NCBI RefSeq assembly: GCF_009189165.1
Contig: NZ_CP045118.1
Coordinates: 4,960,001-5,024,000, forward strand
Source: Pseudomonas sp. SCB32
GTDB lineage: Bacteria > Pseudomonadota > Gammaproteobacteria > Pseudomonadales > Pseudomonadaceae
DNA: 64,000 nt
Reading direction: 5' to 3'
Part shown: positions 45,919 to 55,682 of the stretch, piece by piece
Position numbering within the stretch: the stretch's first letter is position 1
Layout: each line of letters starts with the position of its first letter
Notes under the pieces: generated by a model
Seen by the model: only the letters and a program-made list of their open reading frames with translations
Databases searched by the model: none
Told to the model about the DNA's origin: nothing
Program-made: the position numbers and the translations under genes

Positions 45919-46791
45919 GTGCCGAACCTACCACGCCGTCTGCTCTGGCCGCTGGCCATCCTTTTGCTGGTTCTCTGCCGCCCCGCCTTCAGCGCCGACC
46001 TGTACTACCTCGGCCAGAAGATCCCTGACATCAAGCGCCCCTGGACCAGCGCCGATTACCAGGTGCTGATCGACGCACTGAAGAAGATCGACGAGTCCCA
46101 GGCCAACGGCCTGCCCCGGCGCAGCGGCGAGTTCACCGGGCCGATCTACCAGCGCATGGTCAGCGAGGAGAACTTCCGCCCGCAGCTGAACATCTACGCC
46201 CCGCTGGAGCTGCGGCAGAGCGAGGCGCGCGAGGTGCTGTTCAAGCTCAAGGAGCTGATGCGCCTGTACTTCGACTTCCGCGCCGCCAAGCAGCCCTACG
46301 GCGCCGAGGCGCTGGGCTTGATGAGCTATTCGCTGCGCGAGCAGGCGATCCTGTTCAACCTGACGGTGGAGTTCTGGATGACCCTGGCGCAGAACGAGCA
46401 GCGCAACCCGGTGCGCCTGCAAGGCATGCAGGAAGCCAAGGCCGCCGCCTCGATGCTCACCAGCAGCGCACTGGACTATCTCGGCCTGACGGCCCAGTTC
46501 GACCGCCAGGACCTGGTCCTCTACAGCGCCGAGCTGGCCAAGCAGTTGCCCGAACTCTTCATCCACCTGCCGCAGGAAGTCCGCGCTCAGTTGCTGATGC
46601 GCGTCGACGAACTGGCGCAGAAACATGCCTACGCCGAAGTGCGCGACAACATGCGCGATCTGCTGCCGGTGCTGCAGGCAATCCAGGATGACGTGCAGAA
46701 GCAGCTGGCCGCTCCGGCGAAGGGACAGGCGGTGCCCAAGGGGCTGGATCTGAGTGCGCCAGCGGAGCCGGAGAAGAAGAAGGCGATGTGA
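45919..46791 (+). CDS. Exported protein of unknown function
   Basis: A 290-residue protein with a Sec signal peptide (LLWPLAILLLVLCRPAFSADL, cleavage after FSA near residue 26). The mature part is mostly helical without recognised motifs (for example EAREVLFKLKELMRLYFDF), ending in a Lys-rich tail (AEPEKKKAM). The GTG at 45919 with AAGGAAAG upstream is the best start. It is divergent from the TetR gene, which may control it. I recognise no family. Confidence 0.75.
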   Translation: MPNLPRRLLWPLAILLLVLCRPAFSADLYYLGQKIPDIKRPWTSADYQVLIDALKKIDESQANGLPRRSGEFTGPIYQRMVSEENFRPQLNIYAPLELRQSEAREVLFKLKELMRLYFDFRAAKQPYGAEALGLMSYSLREQAILFNLTVEFWMTLAQNEQRNPVRLQGMQEAKAAASMLTSSALDYLGLTAQFDRQDLVLYSAELAKQLPELFIHLPQEVRAQLLMRVDELAQKHAYAEVRDNMRDLLPVLQAIQDDVQKQLAAPAKGQAVPKGLDLSAPAEPEKKKAM

Positions 46792-47136
46792 GCCTGGCGC
46801 CGGCCGGGAAGGTTTCACTGACCTGCAGGAGCGCGCCCACATCGCCTTTCTAAAAAGCGGCCCGCTCCTACACGAGTCGGTTACGTAGGAGCAACTGTCT
46901 TCTGGGCTCCCGCGTTCGCGGGAGTGACGGTGCTATGCGCCACTCCACACGTCATCCCCGCGAACGCGGGGACCCAGAAAACAACGTAGGAGCGGACTCC
47001 GTCCGCGATGACTTCCCACCCGCTGAGCAGTCTCAGGCCGATCGCGGACAGAGTCCGCTCCTGCAACTGCCGCCGGAGTTTCCCTGGGTGAAACGCAATC
47101 CGCCGAAGCGCGCAAACTGAAAGCTACGCTGGCGCC
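46792..47136. repeat. 345-bp convergent gap with REP and CCCGCGTTCGCGGG palindromes
   Basis: No gene is visible. It has REP-like arms (GCAGGAGCGCGCC at 46825; GGCCCGCTCCTAC at 46859; GTAGGAGCGGACTCCGTCC at 46986; GGACAGAGTCCGCTCCTGC at 47045) and the palindrome pair CTCCCGCGTTCGCGGGAGTG ... GTCATCCCCGCGAACGCGGG (46909-46976). The small open frames across it are repeat-derived. Confidence 0.75.
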
Positions 47137-49863
47137 CTAGCGCAACAACCCCATCTCCTTCGCCCGCGCCACCGCCTGGGTGCGGCGTTCCACGCCGAGC
47201 TTGTCGTTGATGTGTCGCGCGTGGCTCTTGACCGTGTGCAGGGAGATGAACAGGCGATCGCTGATCTCCTGGTTGGAACAGCCCTGGGCGATCAGCTCCA
47301 GTACCGCCAGCTCGCGCCCACTCAGGCACTCCGTGACCTGCCCGCTGCGTTCCGGCGCCGCCGGCAGGCGCTCGCGCAGCGCCTCCAGCTCGGCCGTCAC
47401 GGTGCGGACGCCCAGTTGCTCGCGCAACCAGTCCGGCTGCTGCAGCAGTGTCTCGTGCAGCGGCAGCACCAGGCCGCCCACCAGGGCGCCCAGGCACTCT
47501 TCCAGCAACAGCTCCGCCTCGCCTTCGCGCCCTTCCTGCAACAGCAGCGCGAGCAGTTGCCCCTGCGCCACCCGGGCCTGCAGTTGAGCGCCAACCTCGA
47601 GCGCGCCGCTGGCCACCGCACGCAAGCGCGCTTCGGCGGCCTCGGGCTGGCCATCGCGGCGCTCCAGTAGCGCCTGGAGCATCTCGACGTTGCGCGGCAG
47701 CTGCGGTGAACACTCCGGCGCCGTGGCCGACTCCGCGCCGGTATAGGTATCGCGCAGGCGCTCCAGCCAGGCCGCCGCCAGTTCGGTCTGGCCCTGGCCG
47801 AGCCAGAGCTCGCATTTGATCAGGGTGATGGCCGACAGGTAGTAGACCGGCGGCACATCCCAGACATGCATCATCCGCTCGACCTCGGCGAGATAAGCGA
47901 AGGCACGGGTGTAGTTGCCCAGCCGCCCCTCCAGGCTCGCCAGCACGCAGAAACCGATGACCAGGCTGATATCCCGGCAGGCGCGCGCCTCTTCGATCCC
48001 GGCCTTGAGATGCTTGCGCGCCTCGTCCGGCTGCAGCGCGAGGCTGCGCAGATAGCCCTGGTAGAGCATCAGCCGCCCGCGCACGGCGTAGCGGCGCTGC
48101 CCCGACAGACTGGACAGCCGCGCCAGCCCCTGGCGCACCTCCTCTTCGGCACGCAGCACTTCGCCGCGGGCCTGCAGGACGCGGGCACGGTCGTAATGCA
48201 CCATGGCCTCGAACAGCGGATTGCCGAAACGCTGCGCCAGCTCCAGGGCATCGCGGTTCAGGCTGCGCGCACGCCACAGGTCGTCGCGGACGATGGCCAG
48301 GTTGCTCAGGGTCGACAGGCACAGCAGGCGCGGGCCGAAACGCTCCGGTCCGAGCCCTTGCAGGGCCTCTTCGCAGTGTCGCTCGGCGGTCGCGATGTCG
48401 CCGCGGCCACGGGCCACCACGCCGGCCAACGCCTGCCACTGGGCCATCAGGTCGCGCTGGGTGACCGCGTCGGCTGCCGGCAGGAAGCGCGACAGTTGCA
48501 GCGCCAGTTCCTCGGCCGCATCCAGTTGACAGGCCAGCGCCAAGGCCCAGCTGTACAGCACGATCAGACGCGGGGTGCTGGCCAGCAGGCTATCGGGCAG
48601 GTCCATCTTCCAGCGCAGCAGGGTGGCAACGTTCTGCTCGGCCAGCAGTTGTTCCTCGGACAGGCTCTGCACCAGGTTCGCCGCCACTTCCGGGTGGCCG
48701 GCGCGCAAGGCCTGTTCCACCGCGTCGTCGAACAGCCCCTGGGCGCTGAACCAACGGCAGGCGCGCAGATGCAGTGCCGCCGCCGAAGGACCGGAGCCGG
48801 GCAGCGGGCGCGCCAGCAACAGGTCGGAGAACAGGTGGTGATAGCGGAACCACTGGCCCTGCTCGTCCAGCGGGACCAGGAACACCTGGTGCTGCTGCAG
48901 GTGGCGCAGGATCGAGGCACTGTCGTGGGTGTCGCGCAGGGCGTCGCAGAGCTCGGCGGAGAAGCGCTCGAAGCGCGCGGTCTGGTAGAGGAAGACCTGC
49001 ACCTCCGGCGACTGCTTGTCGATCACTTCTTCCAGCAGGTAATCGCGGATCAGCTCCTCGGCGCCATGTACCGACAGATCGGGCACCTTCGCCGCCAACT
49101 CGTCGCCGTGGGCCAGCAGCCACAGACGCAGGCCGGCGATCCAGCCCTCGCTGCGTTCGACCAGGTTATCCAGGGCGTTGTCGTCCAGCTGGGCGCCGTT
49201 GGCGGACATCAGCCGCGCGGTTTCCTCGGCGGTCAGGCGCAGGTCCTGTTCGCTGAACTCCAGCAGTTGCCGGGACAGGCGCAGGCGCGCCAGGTGCCAG
49301 TCGGGACGCTGGCGGCTGGTGACCAGCAGCACCAGGCCGGGAGGCTGATGATTGAGGAGGAACTGCAGGCAACGGTCGAGTACCGCGCCCTGGGCCAGGT
49401 GGTAGTCGTCGAGCACCAGCAGCAGCGGCCGATCGACGCTCAGGCTGTCCACCAGCTCGTCGAGCAGGTCGTCGAGCCAGGCTTCGAAGGCGAACGGCTG
49501 ATGCCGCTGGCGCATCTTCAGGATGCCCAGCGCCTCTTCGCCCAACATGGGGAAATGCAGGCGCAAGCCTTCGAGCAGGCGTTCAAGGAAACGCCCCGGA
49601 TCGCTGTCCCTGGCACTGAGCCCCAGCCACAGACTGCGCCATTGGCTTTCCAGCGTCTGACAGAACTCGATGGCCAGTGAGCTCTTGCCGAACCCCGCCG
49701 GCGCAGACACCAGAATCAGCCGTCCCGCAAGCCCGGAGGCCATGCGTTCGCACAACCGCGAGCGCGAAACGTGGCCATGCGGCAGCGGCGGCCGGAAGAA
49801 TCGGCTGCCCCCTGTGCTGGCGGGAACCTCGGTCAGTCTTGGCAGAGTCGAGAAGTCGGTCAT
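47137..49863 (-). CDS. MalT-like LuxR-family regulator (LAL/STAND)
   Basis: A 908-residue signal-transducing NTPase regulator. Walker A SAPAGFGKSS has Lys60; Walker B is PLLLVLDDYH; a long TPR-like helical region follows (about 400-820); the LuxR HTH is C-terminal (LSGRELAVLELIAQGCSNQEISDRL). Such proteins bind an inducer through the TPR domain and ATP. I use the ATG at 49863 (MTDFSTLPRL). It lies downstream of the DUF1329/DUF1302/acyl-CoA ligase genes on the same strand and may regulate them. Confidence 0.9.
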   Translation of the reverse strand: MTDFSTLPRLTEVPASTGGSRFFRPPLPHGHVSRSRLCERMASGLAGRLILVSAPAGFGKSSLAIEFCQTLESQWRSLWLGLSARDSDPGRFLERLLEGLRLHFPMLGEEALGILKMRQRHQPFAFEAWLDDLLDELVDSLSVDRPLLLVLDDYHLAQGAVLDRCLQFLLNHQPPGLVLLVTSRQRPDWHLARLRLSRQLLEFSEQDLRLTAEETARLMSANGAQLDDNALDNLVERSEGWIAGLRLWLLAHGDELAAKVPDLSVHGAEELIRDYLLEEVIDKQSPEVQVFLYQTARFERFSAELCDALRDTHDSASILRHLQQHQVFLVPLDEQGQWFRYHHLFSDLLLARPLPGSGPSAAALHLRACRWFSAQGLFDDAVEQALRAGHPEVAANLVQSLSEEQLLAEQNVATLLRWKMDLPDSLLASTPRLIVLYSWALALACQLDAAEELALQLSRFLPAADAVTQRDLMAQWQALAGVVARGRGDIATAERHCEEALQGLGPERFGPRLLCLSTLSNLAIVRDDLWRARSLNRDALELAQRFGNPLFEAMVHYDRARVLQARGEVLRAEEEVRQGLARLSSLSGQRRYAVRGRLMLYQGYLRSLALQPDEARKHLKAGIEEARACRDISLVIGFCVLASLEGRLGNYTRAFAYLAEVERMMHVWDVPPVYYLSAITLIKCELWLGQGQTELAAAWLERLRDTYTGAESATAPECSPQLPRNVEMLQALLERRDGQPEAAEARLRAVASGALEVGAQLQARVAQGQLLALLLQEGREGEAELLLEECLGALVGGLVLPLHETLLQQPDWLREQLGVRTVTAELEALRERLPAAPERSGQVTECLSGRELAVLELIAQGCSNQEISDRLFISLHTVKSHARHINDKLGVERRTQAVARAKEMGLLR

Positions 49864-50018
49864 CAGCCTGGCTCTTGCTCTAGCTCTTGTCTCTATGTGG
49901 ACGCAGCCTAGCCGCTCGCGAGCGGTATTTGAAGCCGATTTTGTTACCGTTGCCCACAAGATGACCAGAAGTCTTCCGACATTCCGCCCTCTAATTCATC
50001 TGACAGATGACCGCCCAT

Positions 50019-50047
50019 AAAAAAACCGGCCCGAGGGCCGGTCTTTT
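50019..50047. terminator. Terminator after the DUF1329 gene
   Basis: ACCGGCCC (50025-50032) pairs with GGGCCGGT (50035-50042), with a run of A before and TCTTTT after. It separates the minus-strand DUF1329 gene (stop at 50081) from the MalT-like regulator. Confidence 0.88.
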
Positions 50048-50080
50048 CTCACCGCGGAACCACCCGTGGGGATCGGGGGA

Positions 50081-51448
50081 TCAGCGAACGCCTTCCTGGC
50101 GCAGCGCTGCCGGGGTGAAGTCGCTTTCCGAAGCGCTGTAGTTGAAGTCGTAGGCAGATTTCTCCTCGTTCTTCAGACCCAGCACCAGGTAGCGACCGGA
50201 CAGCAGGTCATACAGGGTTTCGGCGGTGTACCACGGTACCTGGTAGTTGTAGTAGTACTGGTTGAACGCCTCGGCCACGCGCCACAGGGTGCCACGGCCG
50301 TCGTAGTGGTCGATCTCCACGGCCTGCCAGGTGTCCTCGTCGATGAAGAAGTCACGCTTGGCATAGATGTGGCGCTCGCCCGGCTTCAGGGTGGCGGTCA
50401 CGTGCCACACGCGGTGCAGTTCGTAGCGTGTCAGGTCCTGGTTCAGGTGGCCGGGCTTGATGATGTCGGCGTACTTGAGCTTGGGATCGTCGAGCTTGTA
50501 GTTGTTGTACGGGATGTACAGCTCCTGCTTGCCCACCAGTTTCCAGTCGTAGCGGTCCGGCGCGCCGTTGTACATGTCCAGGTTGTCGGAGGTACGCAGG
50601 CCGTCGGCGGCGGTACCCGGGCCGTCGTAAGACACCTGTGGAGCGCGGCGTACACGGCGCTGGCCGGCGTTGTACAGCCAGGCCAGGCGCGGTTCCTTCA
50701 CCTGGTCGAGGGTCTCGTGCACCAGCAGGACGTTACCGGCCAGGCGTGCCGGCGCGGTGACGCGCTGCTTGAAGTAGAACAGCACGTTGCTCGGCTTGCT
50801 GGCGTCGTAGTCCTTCAGGTCGGTGCGGAAGACGAATTCGTCCTGGAAGTACACCAGCGAGTAGGAGCCGTTCACCTGCGGGGTGGCCTGGGTCACCAGA
50901 CGACGCACGTGGCCGCCACGGTAGCGGGTGATGTGGTTCCAGATGACCTCCAGGCCATCCTTCGGAATCGGGAAGGGGTTGGCGGTCTGGAAGTTCTGCA
51001 GGCCGTTGCCGCCCTGCACCAGAGTGGTGGTGGTGGCGTTCTTCTTGGTCGCCGCCAGCACGCTGTCCGGCACGGTGGCGGTACGGTGCGAGGTGTACAC
51101 CGGCATCTTGTAGGTGTCGGGGTAGCGCTTGAACATGGCCTGCTGGCCGGGGGTCAGCTTGGCCTTGTACTGCTCCATGTTCTGCGCGGTGATGGTGAAC
51201 AGCGGCTTCTCGCTGGCGAACGGGTCGGAGAGGAAGCCCTTGCTGTCGGCGGAGCCTGCGTTCTTCGCCAGGCCTCCGGTCCAGGCCGGGATACTGCCGT
51301 CGGCGTTGCCGGCCTTTTCCGCGCCCATCGGGGTCAGGGTGGAGCCGAGCTTGGCCGCTTCGTCGGCGGAGACAGCCGCCATCACCTGGGTGGCGAGCAG
51401 GCTGAGCGCGAGGGCTCCGGTGTGCAGCAGGATCTTTGTTGTTCTCAT
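50081..51448 (-). CDS. DUF1329 periplasmic protein
   Basis: A 455-residue exported protein: signal peptide (TTKILLHTGALALSLLATQVMA) and the DUF1329 domain, with ITRYRGGHVRRL and conserved aromatics (YYYNYQVPWY). DUF1329 is thought to have a LolA/LolB-like lipid-binding fold, though its biochemical role is unknown. The ATG at 51448 has GAGGA upstream. It follows the DUF1302 gene by 152 bases with a strong hairpin between; these two domains are very often encoded together. Confidence 0.9.
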   Translation of the reverse strand: MRTTKILLHTGALALSLLATQVMAAVSADEAAKLGSTLTPMGAEKAGNADGSIPAWTGGLAKNAGSADSKGFLSDPFASEKPLFTITAQNMEQYKAKLTPGQQAMFKRYPDTYKMPVYTSHRTATVPDSVLAATKKNATTTTLVQGGNGLQNFQTANPFPIPKDGLEVIWNHITRYRGGHVRRLVTQATPQVNGSYSLVYFQDEFVFRTDLKDYDASKPSNVLFYFKQRVTAPARLAGNVLLVHETLDQVKEPRLAWLYNAGQRRVRRAPQVSYDGPGTAADGLRTSDNLDMYNGAPDRYDWKLVGKQELYIPYNNYKLDDPKLKYADIIKPGHLNQDLTRYELHRVWHVTATLKPGERHIYAKRDFFIDEDTWQAVEIDHYDGRGTLWRVAEAFNQYYYNYQVPWYTAETLYDLLSGRYLVLGLKNEEKSAYDFNYSASESDFTPAALRQEGVR

Positions 51449-51531
51449 TCGTTTATCGTCCTCGTTGAGTCTGTGCCCTCCGCGGTGGCCACCCCTTGCG
51501 GGACGGGTCGCGGGTTGTATCTGCTGCACCG

Positions 51532-51600
51532 CCGGCCGGTTCAACCGACCGGCGGATGGCCCGCTGCGGGAGCGGGCCGGATACCGGTTGAACGACCGGT
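51532..51600. promoter_or_regulatory. Intercistronic hairpins between DUF1302 and DUF1329 genes
   Basis: GGCCCGCT (51558-51565) pairs with AGCGGGCC (51571-51578) around GCGGG; flanking arms CCGGTTCAACCGACCGG and ACCGGTTGAACGACCGGT form further stems. No T-run follows, so these may stabilise or adjust the transcript ratio rather than terminate. Confidence 0.5.
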
Positions 51601-53523
51601 TTAGAAGTTCACCCCGAAGCTGAGGCTGACGAAGTCGCGATCATCGACGGTGGAGTACTTGCCGTCGAAGTAGGTGGTGTAGGCCAGGCTCGCGGTGTAG
51701 GTGTTCAGGTAGTCGGCGTCGACGCCCATGCTGACCGCCTTGCGGCCTTCTTCGAAGTTGCCGCCCGGGCCGGGCGAGTAGCCGCTCACGTCATGCTGCC
51801 AGGCCACGTTGGGCTTGAGGTTCACCCCGGCGAAGACGTCGTTGTAGTCCCAGATCGCCCGGGCGCGGTAGCCCCAGGAGTCGGCGGTGGTGAAACCTTC
51901 GCTTTCGCAGTTGCGGCTGACGTTGGGGACGTTGGTGGCGCCCAGGGTGGAGATGTTCAGGGCTTCGCAGGTCGGCGCGCCGTTGAGGGTGCCGGCCAGC
52001 GGGCCAGGGCCGAACACCGGGTCACGGCCATAACGCGCCTTGCTCTGGCTTTCCAGGCCGCCGACGTGGGTCCAGCCGACCTCGCCCACCATGGTCAGAC
52101 GCTCGGCGCCCATGACCTGGTCGAAGAAGTGGGTGAAGGTGGTCTGCAGCTGGGTGATTTCCTTGCGGCGGTAGCCGTGCAGGTCTTCACCGGCACTGCC
52201 GGTCAGCACCGAGGCGTTGTTGTAGATGTGGTTGCCGCCGATGGCCACCGGGTCCAGGCCGGAATAGAGGATATCGGTGGTGTTCAGCTGTACCGGAGCG
52301 TTCGGACGGTAGCTGATCTCGCCCTGCCAGGCGGTGCCGGTGGGCAGCGTGGTGGAGAAGCTCAGGCCGTACAGGTGGATGTCTTCCGGATACTCGATAA
52401 AGTAGCTGGAGTTACCGGCCATGGCCGCTGCACCGGCCTGCGCCGCCAGGGACGGGCTGATGGCGGCGATGTTGGTGATCAGTTGGTTGATCTGCTGCAC
52501 CTTGGAGGCATCGGCGCCACGACCGCTGAAGATCGGCAGACGGCTGTGATAGTTCATGTAGTAGCCGCCGAACTCGGTATTCACGGTGTCGGCGAAGTAC
52601 TTCATGGACAGGCCGTACTGACCGCTGTCGCGGGCATCACGGTCCGGACCGCGCTGGACCACGATACCTTCGTTCCACGGCGACGGGGTCACCGCCAGGT
52701 TCGGGCCGAGCAGGCTGTTCAGGGTGCGGATCGAGTTGGGGTTGTTGGTCAGCACCGCGAGGTTCTGGTTACAGCCATCAGCGACCACGTCCGGCTGGGA
52801 GAAGAAGGTGCCGCAGTTGTCGACCACCGTCTGGTCCCACTCCAACTGGTAGAAACCTTCGGCGGAGAGGTTATCGGTGAGGTTCTGCGACATGTAGAAC
52901 ATGTTCACCGGCACCAGGGCTTCCTTGATCTCGGAGCCCGGACGGCGGAAGGCGGTCACGTCGAACGGGTTGATCACGCTGATACCGTTCTGGATGAAGG
53001 TACTTTCACCCCAGTTCACCACCTGCTTGCCCAGGCGCACTGTGCCCGGCAGTTCGGCGATGGTGTAGTTGTGGTAGATGAAGGCGTCGAGCAGTTCGGA
53101 ACCGGAGGCCTTGGCGGCTTCCTTGCGGCCGTCGTCGCTGAGCGGCTTGAAGTCGGTGTTCTCGTCCTTCTGTTCGAAGTCGTACCAGTACTTGCCGCGC
53201 AGGAAGATGCCGGTGTCCTGGTATTTCAGCTCGAGGTCGTGGATGCCCTTGAAGATCTTCGAGAAGGTTTCGCCGGCCTTGTAGTTCAGGTGGCCGTCGT
53301 CGGAGGTCTGCGACAGACCCTTGCCGCCGTTGTTGACGCCGATGAGGTTCTTGTTCGGATTCTGCGTCGACCAGCTGGCCCCCACGGACAGCGACGAGTC
53401 GAACGAACCTTCGATTTCCCCGATGTTGAAGGTGACGGCGGAAGCGGGTGTCGCCAGCGTAGAAGCCAGGCTGACGGCCAGCGGCAAACGCGCCAGTCGC
53501 CAGATATGTTGCAAGGTTTTCAT
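51601..53523 (-). CDS. DUF1302 outer-membrane protein
   Basis: A 640-residue protein with a signal peptide (ending TPASAVTF) and a probable beta-barrel finishing in an aromatic residue (LSFGVNF), typical of outer-membrane insertion. DUF1302 features include TVRLGKQVVNWGESTFIQNG and FRRPGSEIKEALVP. DUF1302/DUF1329 pairs are often near acyl-CoA ligase or RND-like genes and are suspected to move lipids or hydrophobic substrates. Here the acyl-CoA ligase lies just upstream on the same strand. Confidence 0.9.
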   Translation of the reverse strand: MKTLQHIWRLARLPLAVSLASTLATPASAVTFNIGEIEGSFDSSLSVGASWSTQNPNKNLIGVNNGGKGLSQTSDDGHLNYKAGETFSKIFKGIHDLELKYQDTGIFLRGKYWYDFEQKDENTDFKPLSDDGRKEAAKASGSELLDAFIYHNYTIAELPGTVRLGKQVVNWGESTFIQNGISVINPFDVTAFRRPGSEIKEALVPVNMFYMSQNLTDNLSAEGFYQLEWDQTVVDNCGTFFSQPDVVADGCNQNLAVLTNNPNSIRTLNSLLGPNLAVTPSPWNEGIVVQRGPDRDARDSGQYGLSMKYFADTVNTEFGGYYMNYHSRLPIFSGRGADASKVQQINQLITNIAAISPSLAAQAGAAAMAGNSSYFIEYPEDIHLYGLSFSTTLPTGTAWQGEISYRPNAPVQLNTTDILYSGLDPVAIGGNHIYNNASVLTGSAGEDLHGYRRKEITQLQTTFTHFFDQVMGAERLTMVGEVGWTHVGGLESQSKARYGRDPVFGPGPLAGTLNGAPTCEALNISTLGATNVPNVSRNCESEGFTTADSWGYRARAIWDYNDVFAGVNLKPNVAWQHDVSGYSPGPGGNFEEGRKAVSMGVDADYLNTYTASLAYTTYFDGKYSTVDDRDFVSLSFGVNF

Positions 53524-53637
53524 CGACGCTACTCCATGTGTTTTTTGTTATGAGTAGCGGCGACTATATCGGCGGCGTTACACAGCTTGATCCCTCTAAA
53601 GTGTGATTTCTCCTACGAAGTCCCTGACTAGACAGTC

Positions 53638-53693
53638 GCGCGGGCCAGAGACGGCGTCATCACTGGCCCGCGCCGCGCCAAGCGCTTGCTTGG
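53638..53693. terminator. Strong hairpins downstream of the acyl-CoA ligase gene
   Basis: GCGCGGGCCAG (53638-53648) pairs perfectly with CTGGCCCGCGC (53663-53673). Beside it GCCAAG/CTTGGC (53677-53694) form a second small stem. No T-run is evident, so this is a possible structural or rho-linked stop rather than a standard terminator. Confidence 0.45.
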
Positions 53694-53729
53694 CACGGAT
53701 GCTTCACGCACTGACCAACCGGTCGTCGC

Positions 53730-55412
53730 TCAAACCGTGGAGAGAAAGGCGCTGCCAGCCTCCTGCCATTGGGCGATGTCTACCCGGATACGCTTCTTGT
53801 CGAGCTTGCCGACGCTGGTCTTGGGAACTTCAGTAACAACGGCGATCTGGGACGGAATCGCCCACTTGTTGATGTTCCCCTGCTCGACGAAAGGCTTGAG
53901 GTGCTCCTTGAGTCCCTTGGCGTCCAGCGACTGGCCTTCGCGCATCACCAGCAGGGCGAACGGCCGCTCGCCCCATTGCGGGTCGGGCACCCCCACCACC
54001 GCGACTTCGCGCACCGCCGGGTGACGGCTGATCAGGTCTTCCAGCTCCAGTGAGGACAGCCACTCGCCGCCGGTCTTGATCACATCCTTGATGCGGTCGC
54101 GGATGTCGATGAAGCCCATGCCGTCGAGGGTCGCCACGTCGCCGGTGTGCATCCAGCCGCCGGCCCAGAGCTCCTCGCCCTTCTGCGGCTCCTGGAAATA
54201 GCCCTGGGTCAGCCAGGGCGCGCGCAGCACCAGCTCACCCTGGGATTCACCGTCGGCCGGAAGGAACTGGCCATGCTCGTCCATGATCGCCGCCTCTACC
54301 ATCGGCACCGGCACGCCCGCCTTGATCCGGTAGGTGGTGCGCTCATCCTCGCTGCCGGCGCGCAGTTCCTGGTTGAGGTAGCCGCAGGAAATCAGCGGGC
54401 AGGTCTCGGACATGCCGTAGGCGGCGGTCAGCTGGATGCCGCGGGCCTTGGCCGCGTCGTAGAGCGCGTGGTTCAGGGCGCTGCCGCCGATGATGATCTT
54501 CAGCCCACCGAAGTCGTAGTCCTTGGCGCCAGCGGCGTTGAGCATCATCTGCAGGATGGTCGGCACGCAGTGGGAGAAGGTCACCTTCTCCTCACGGATC
54601 AGCTTGCACAGCAGCTCCGGCTCGTAACGGCCCGGATACACCTGCTTCACCCCCAGCATGGTGGCCACGTACGGCACGCCCCAGGCGTGGACGTGGAACA
54701 TCGGGGTGATCGGCATGTAGACGTCATCGGTGCCCATCAGGCGGATGCTGTCCAGGCTGCCGATGGTCGAGGCCATCGCCAGGGTGTGCAGCACCAGCTG
54801 GCGGTGGGTGAAGTACACGCCCTTGGGGTTACCGGTGGTGCCGGTGGTATAGAAGGTGGTGGCCACCGAGTTCTCGTCGAAATCGGGGAAGGCGTAGCGC
54901 GGGCTGGCGGTGGCCAGCAGGGTCTCGTATTCGCCCACGCAATTGGGCAGCGCGCAGGTCTTGTCGGCGCCGTCGGTGATCAGCAGGGTCTTCTCCACCG
55001 TGGTCAGCTGGCTGGCGATGCCCAGGTAGAGCGGCACGAACTCGCTGTTGACCAGCACGAAGCGGTCGTCGGCGTGGTTCATGGTGTAGAGGATCTGGTC
55101 CGGAGAAAGGCGGATGTTGATGGTGTGCAGCACCGCACCGATCATCGGAACGGCGAACATGCACTCCAGGTAGCGATGGCTGTCCCAGTCCATCACCGCC
55201 ACGGTATCGCCAGCCTTGACCCCGGCTTCGGTCAGCACGTTGGCCAGCCGCGCCACGCGCTCATTGAAGGTGGCGTAGGTGTAACGCACGCTGTCGCGAT
55301 AGACGATTTCCCTGCCCTTTTCATAACGGCTGCCCGACAGCAGCAGGCTCTTGATCAGCAACGGGTACTGGTAGGCGTTCTGTGCAGCAGGGATGACGCG
55401 GGTTTTCAGCAT
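53730..55412 (-). CDS. Medium/long-chain acyl-CoA synthetase (AlkK-like)
   Basis: A 560-residue AMP-binding ligase. The ATP loop is YTTGTTGNPKG, then TPMFHVHAWG, GYGMSETCP-type motif (AAYGMSETCPL), and the C-terminal hinge DRIKDVIKTGGEWLSS with catalytic Lys near KTSVGKLDKKRIR. It activates a fatty or aromatic-chain acid to acyl-CoA in the cytoplasm. It resembles AlkK-type medium-chain enzymes. DUF1302 and DUF1329 follow on the same strand, suggesting uptake and activation of a hydrophobic acid. Confidence 0.93.
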   Translation of the reverse strand: MLKTRVIPAAQNAYQYPLLIKSLLLSGSRYEKGREIVYRDSVRYTYATFNERVARLANVLTEAGVKAGDTVAVMDWDSHRYLECMFAVPMIGAVLHTINIRLSPDQILYTMNHADDRFVLVNSEFVPLYLGIASQLTTVEKTLLITDGADKTCALPNCVGEYETLLATASPRYAFPDFDENSVATTFYTTGTTGNPKGVYFTHRQLVLHTLAMASTIGSLDSIRLMGTDDVYMPITPMFHVHAWGVPYVATMLGVKQVYPGRYEPELLCKLIREEKVTFSHCVPTILQMMLNAAGAKDYDFGGLKIIIGGSALNHALYDAAKARGIQLTAAYGMSETCPLISCGYLNQELRAGSEDERTTYRIKAGVPVPMVEAAIMDEHGQFLPADGESQGELVLRAPWLTQGYFQEPQKGEELWAGGWMHTGDVATLDGMGFIDIRDRIKDVIKTGGEWLSSLELEDLISRHPAVREVAVVGVPDPQWGERPFALLVMREGQSLDAKGLKEHLKPFVEQGNINKWAIPSQIAVVTEVPKTSVGKLDKKRIRVDIAQWQEAGSAFLSTV

Positions 55413-55682
55413 GGCGGGACACTCTCACGGCTGGATTTCTAGATGGAATACATCAGGATGATTGCGACTCTAGAGGCCTCCCCGTGTCCGTTCATCAGTC
55501 AAAAGAATGATTTGTCGATGACTCTTTGGCGACATCCAGTCACGCGGTAGAATCCACCCCGCCCGGTCGTTCACGACCGGCCCCTTACCCGGAGCCCGGG
55601 TATGGCCTGCTTCCAACGCAGTTCTGCCGACACACAGCCGGTCAAACGCGGGCTCGTACAACAAGAGCGAAGAGGTAGTTTC

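Noticed and set aside
46881..47120. Small open frames (60-61 residues) between the exported protein and MalT-like genes
   Set aside because: They run through REP and palindromic repeat sequence with no ribosome sites.
47866..49680. A 604-residue plus-strand frame
   Set aside because: Antisense to the MalT-like regulator; no family features.
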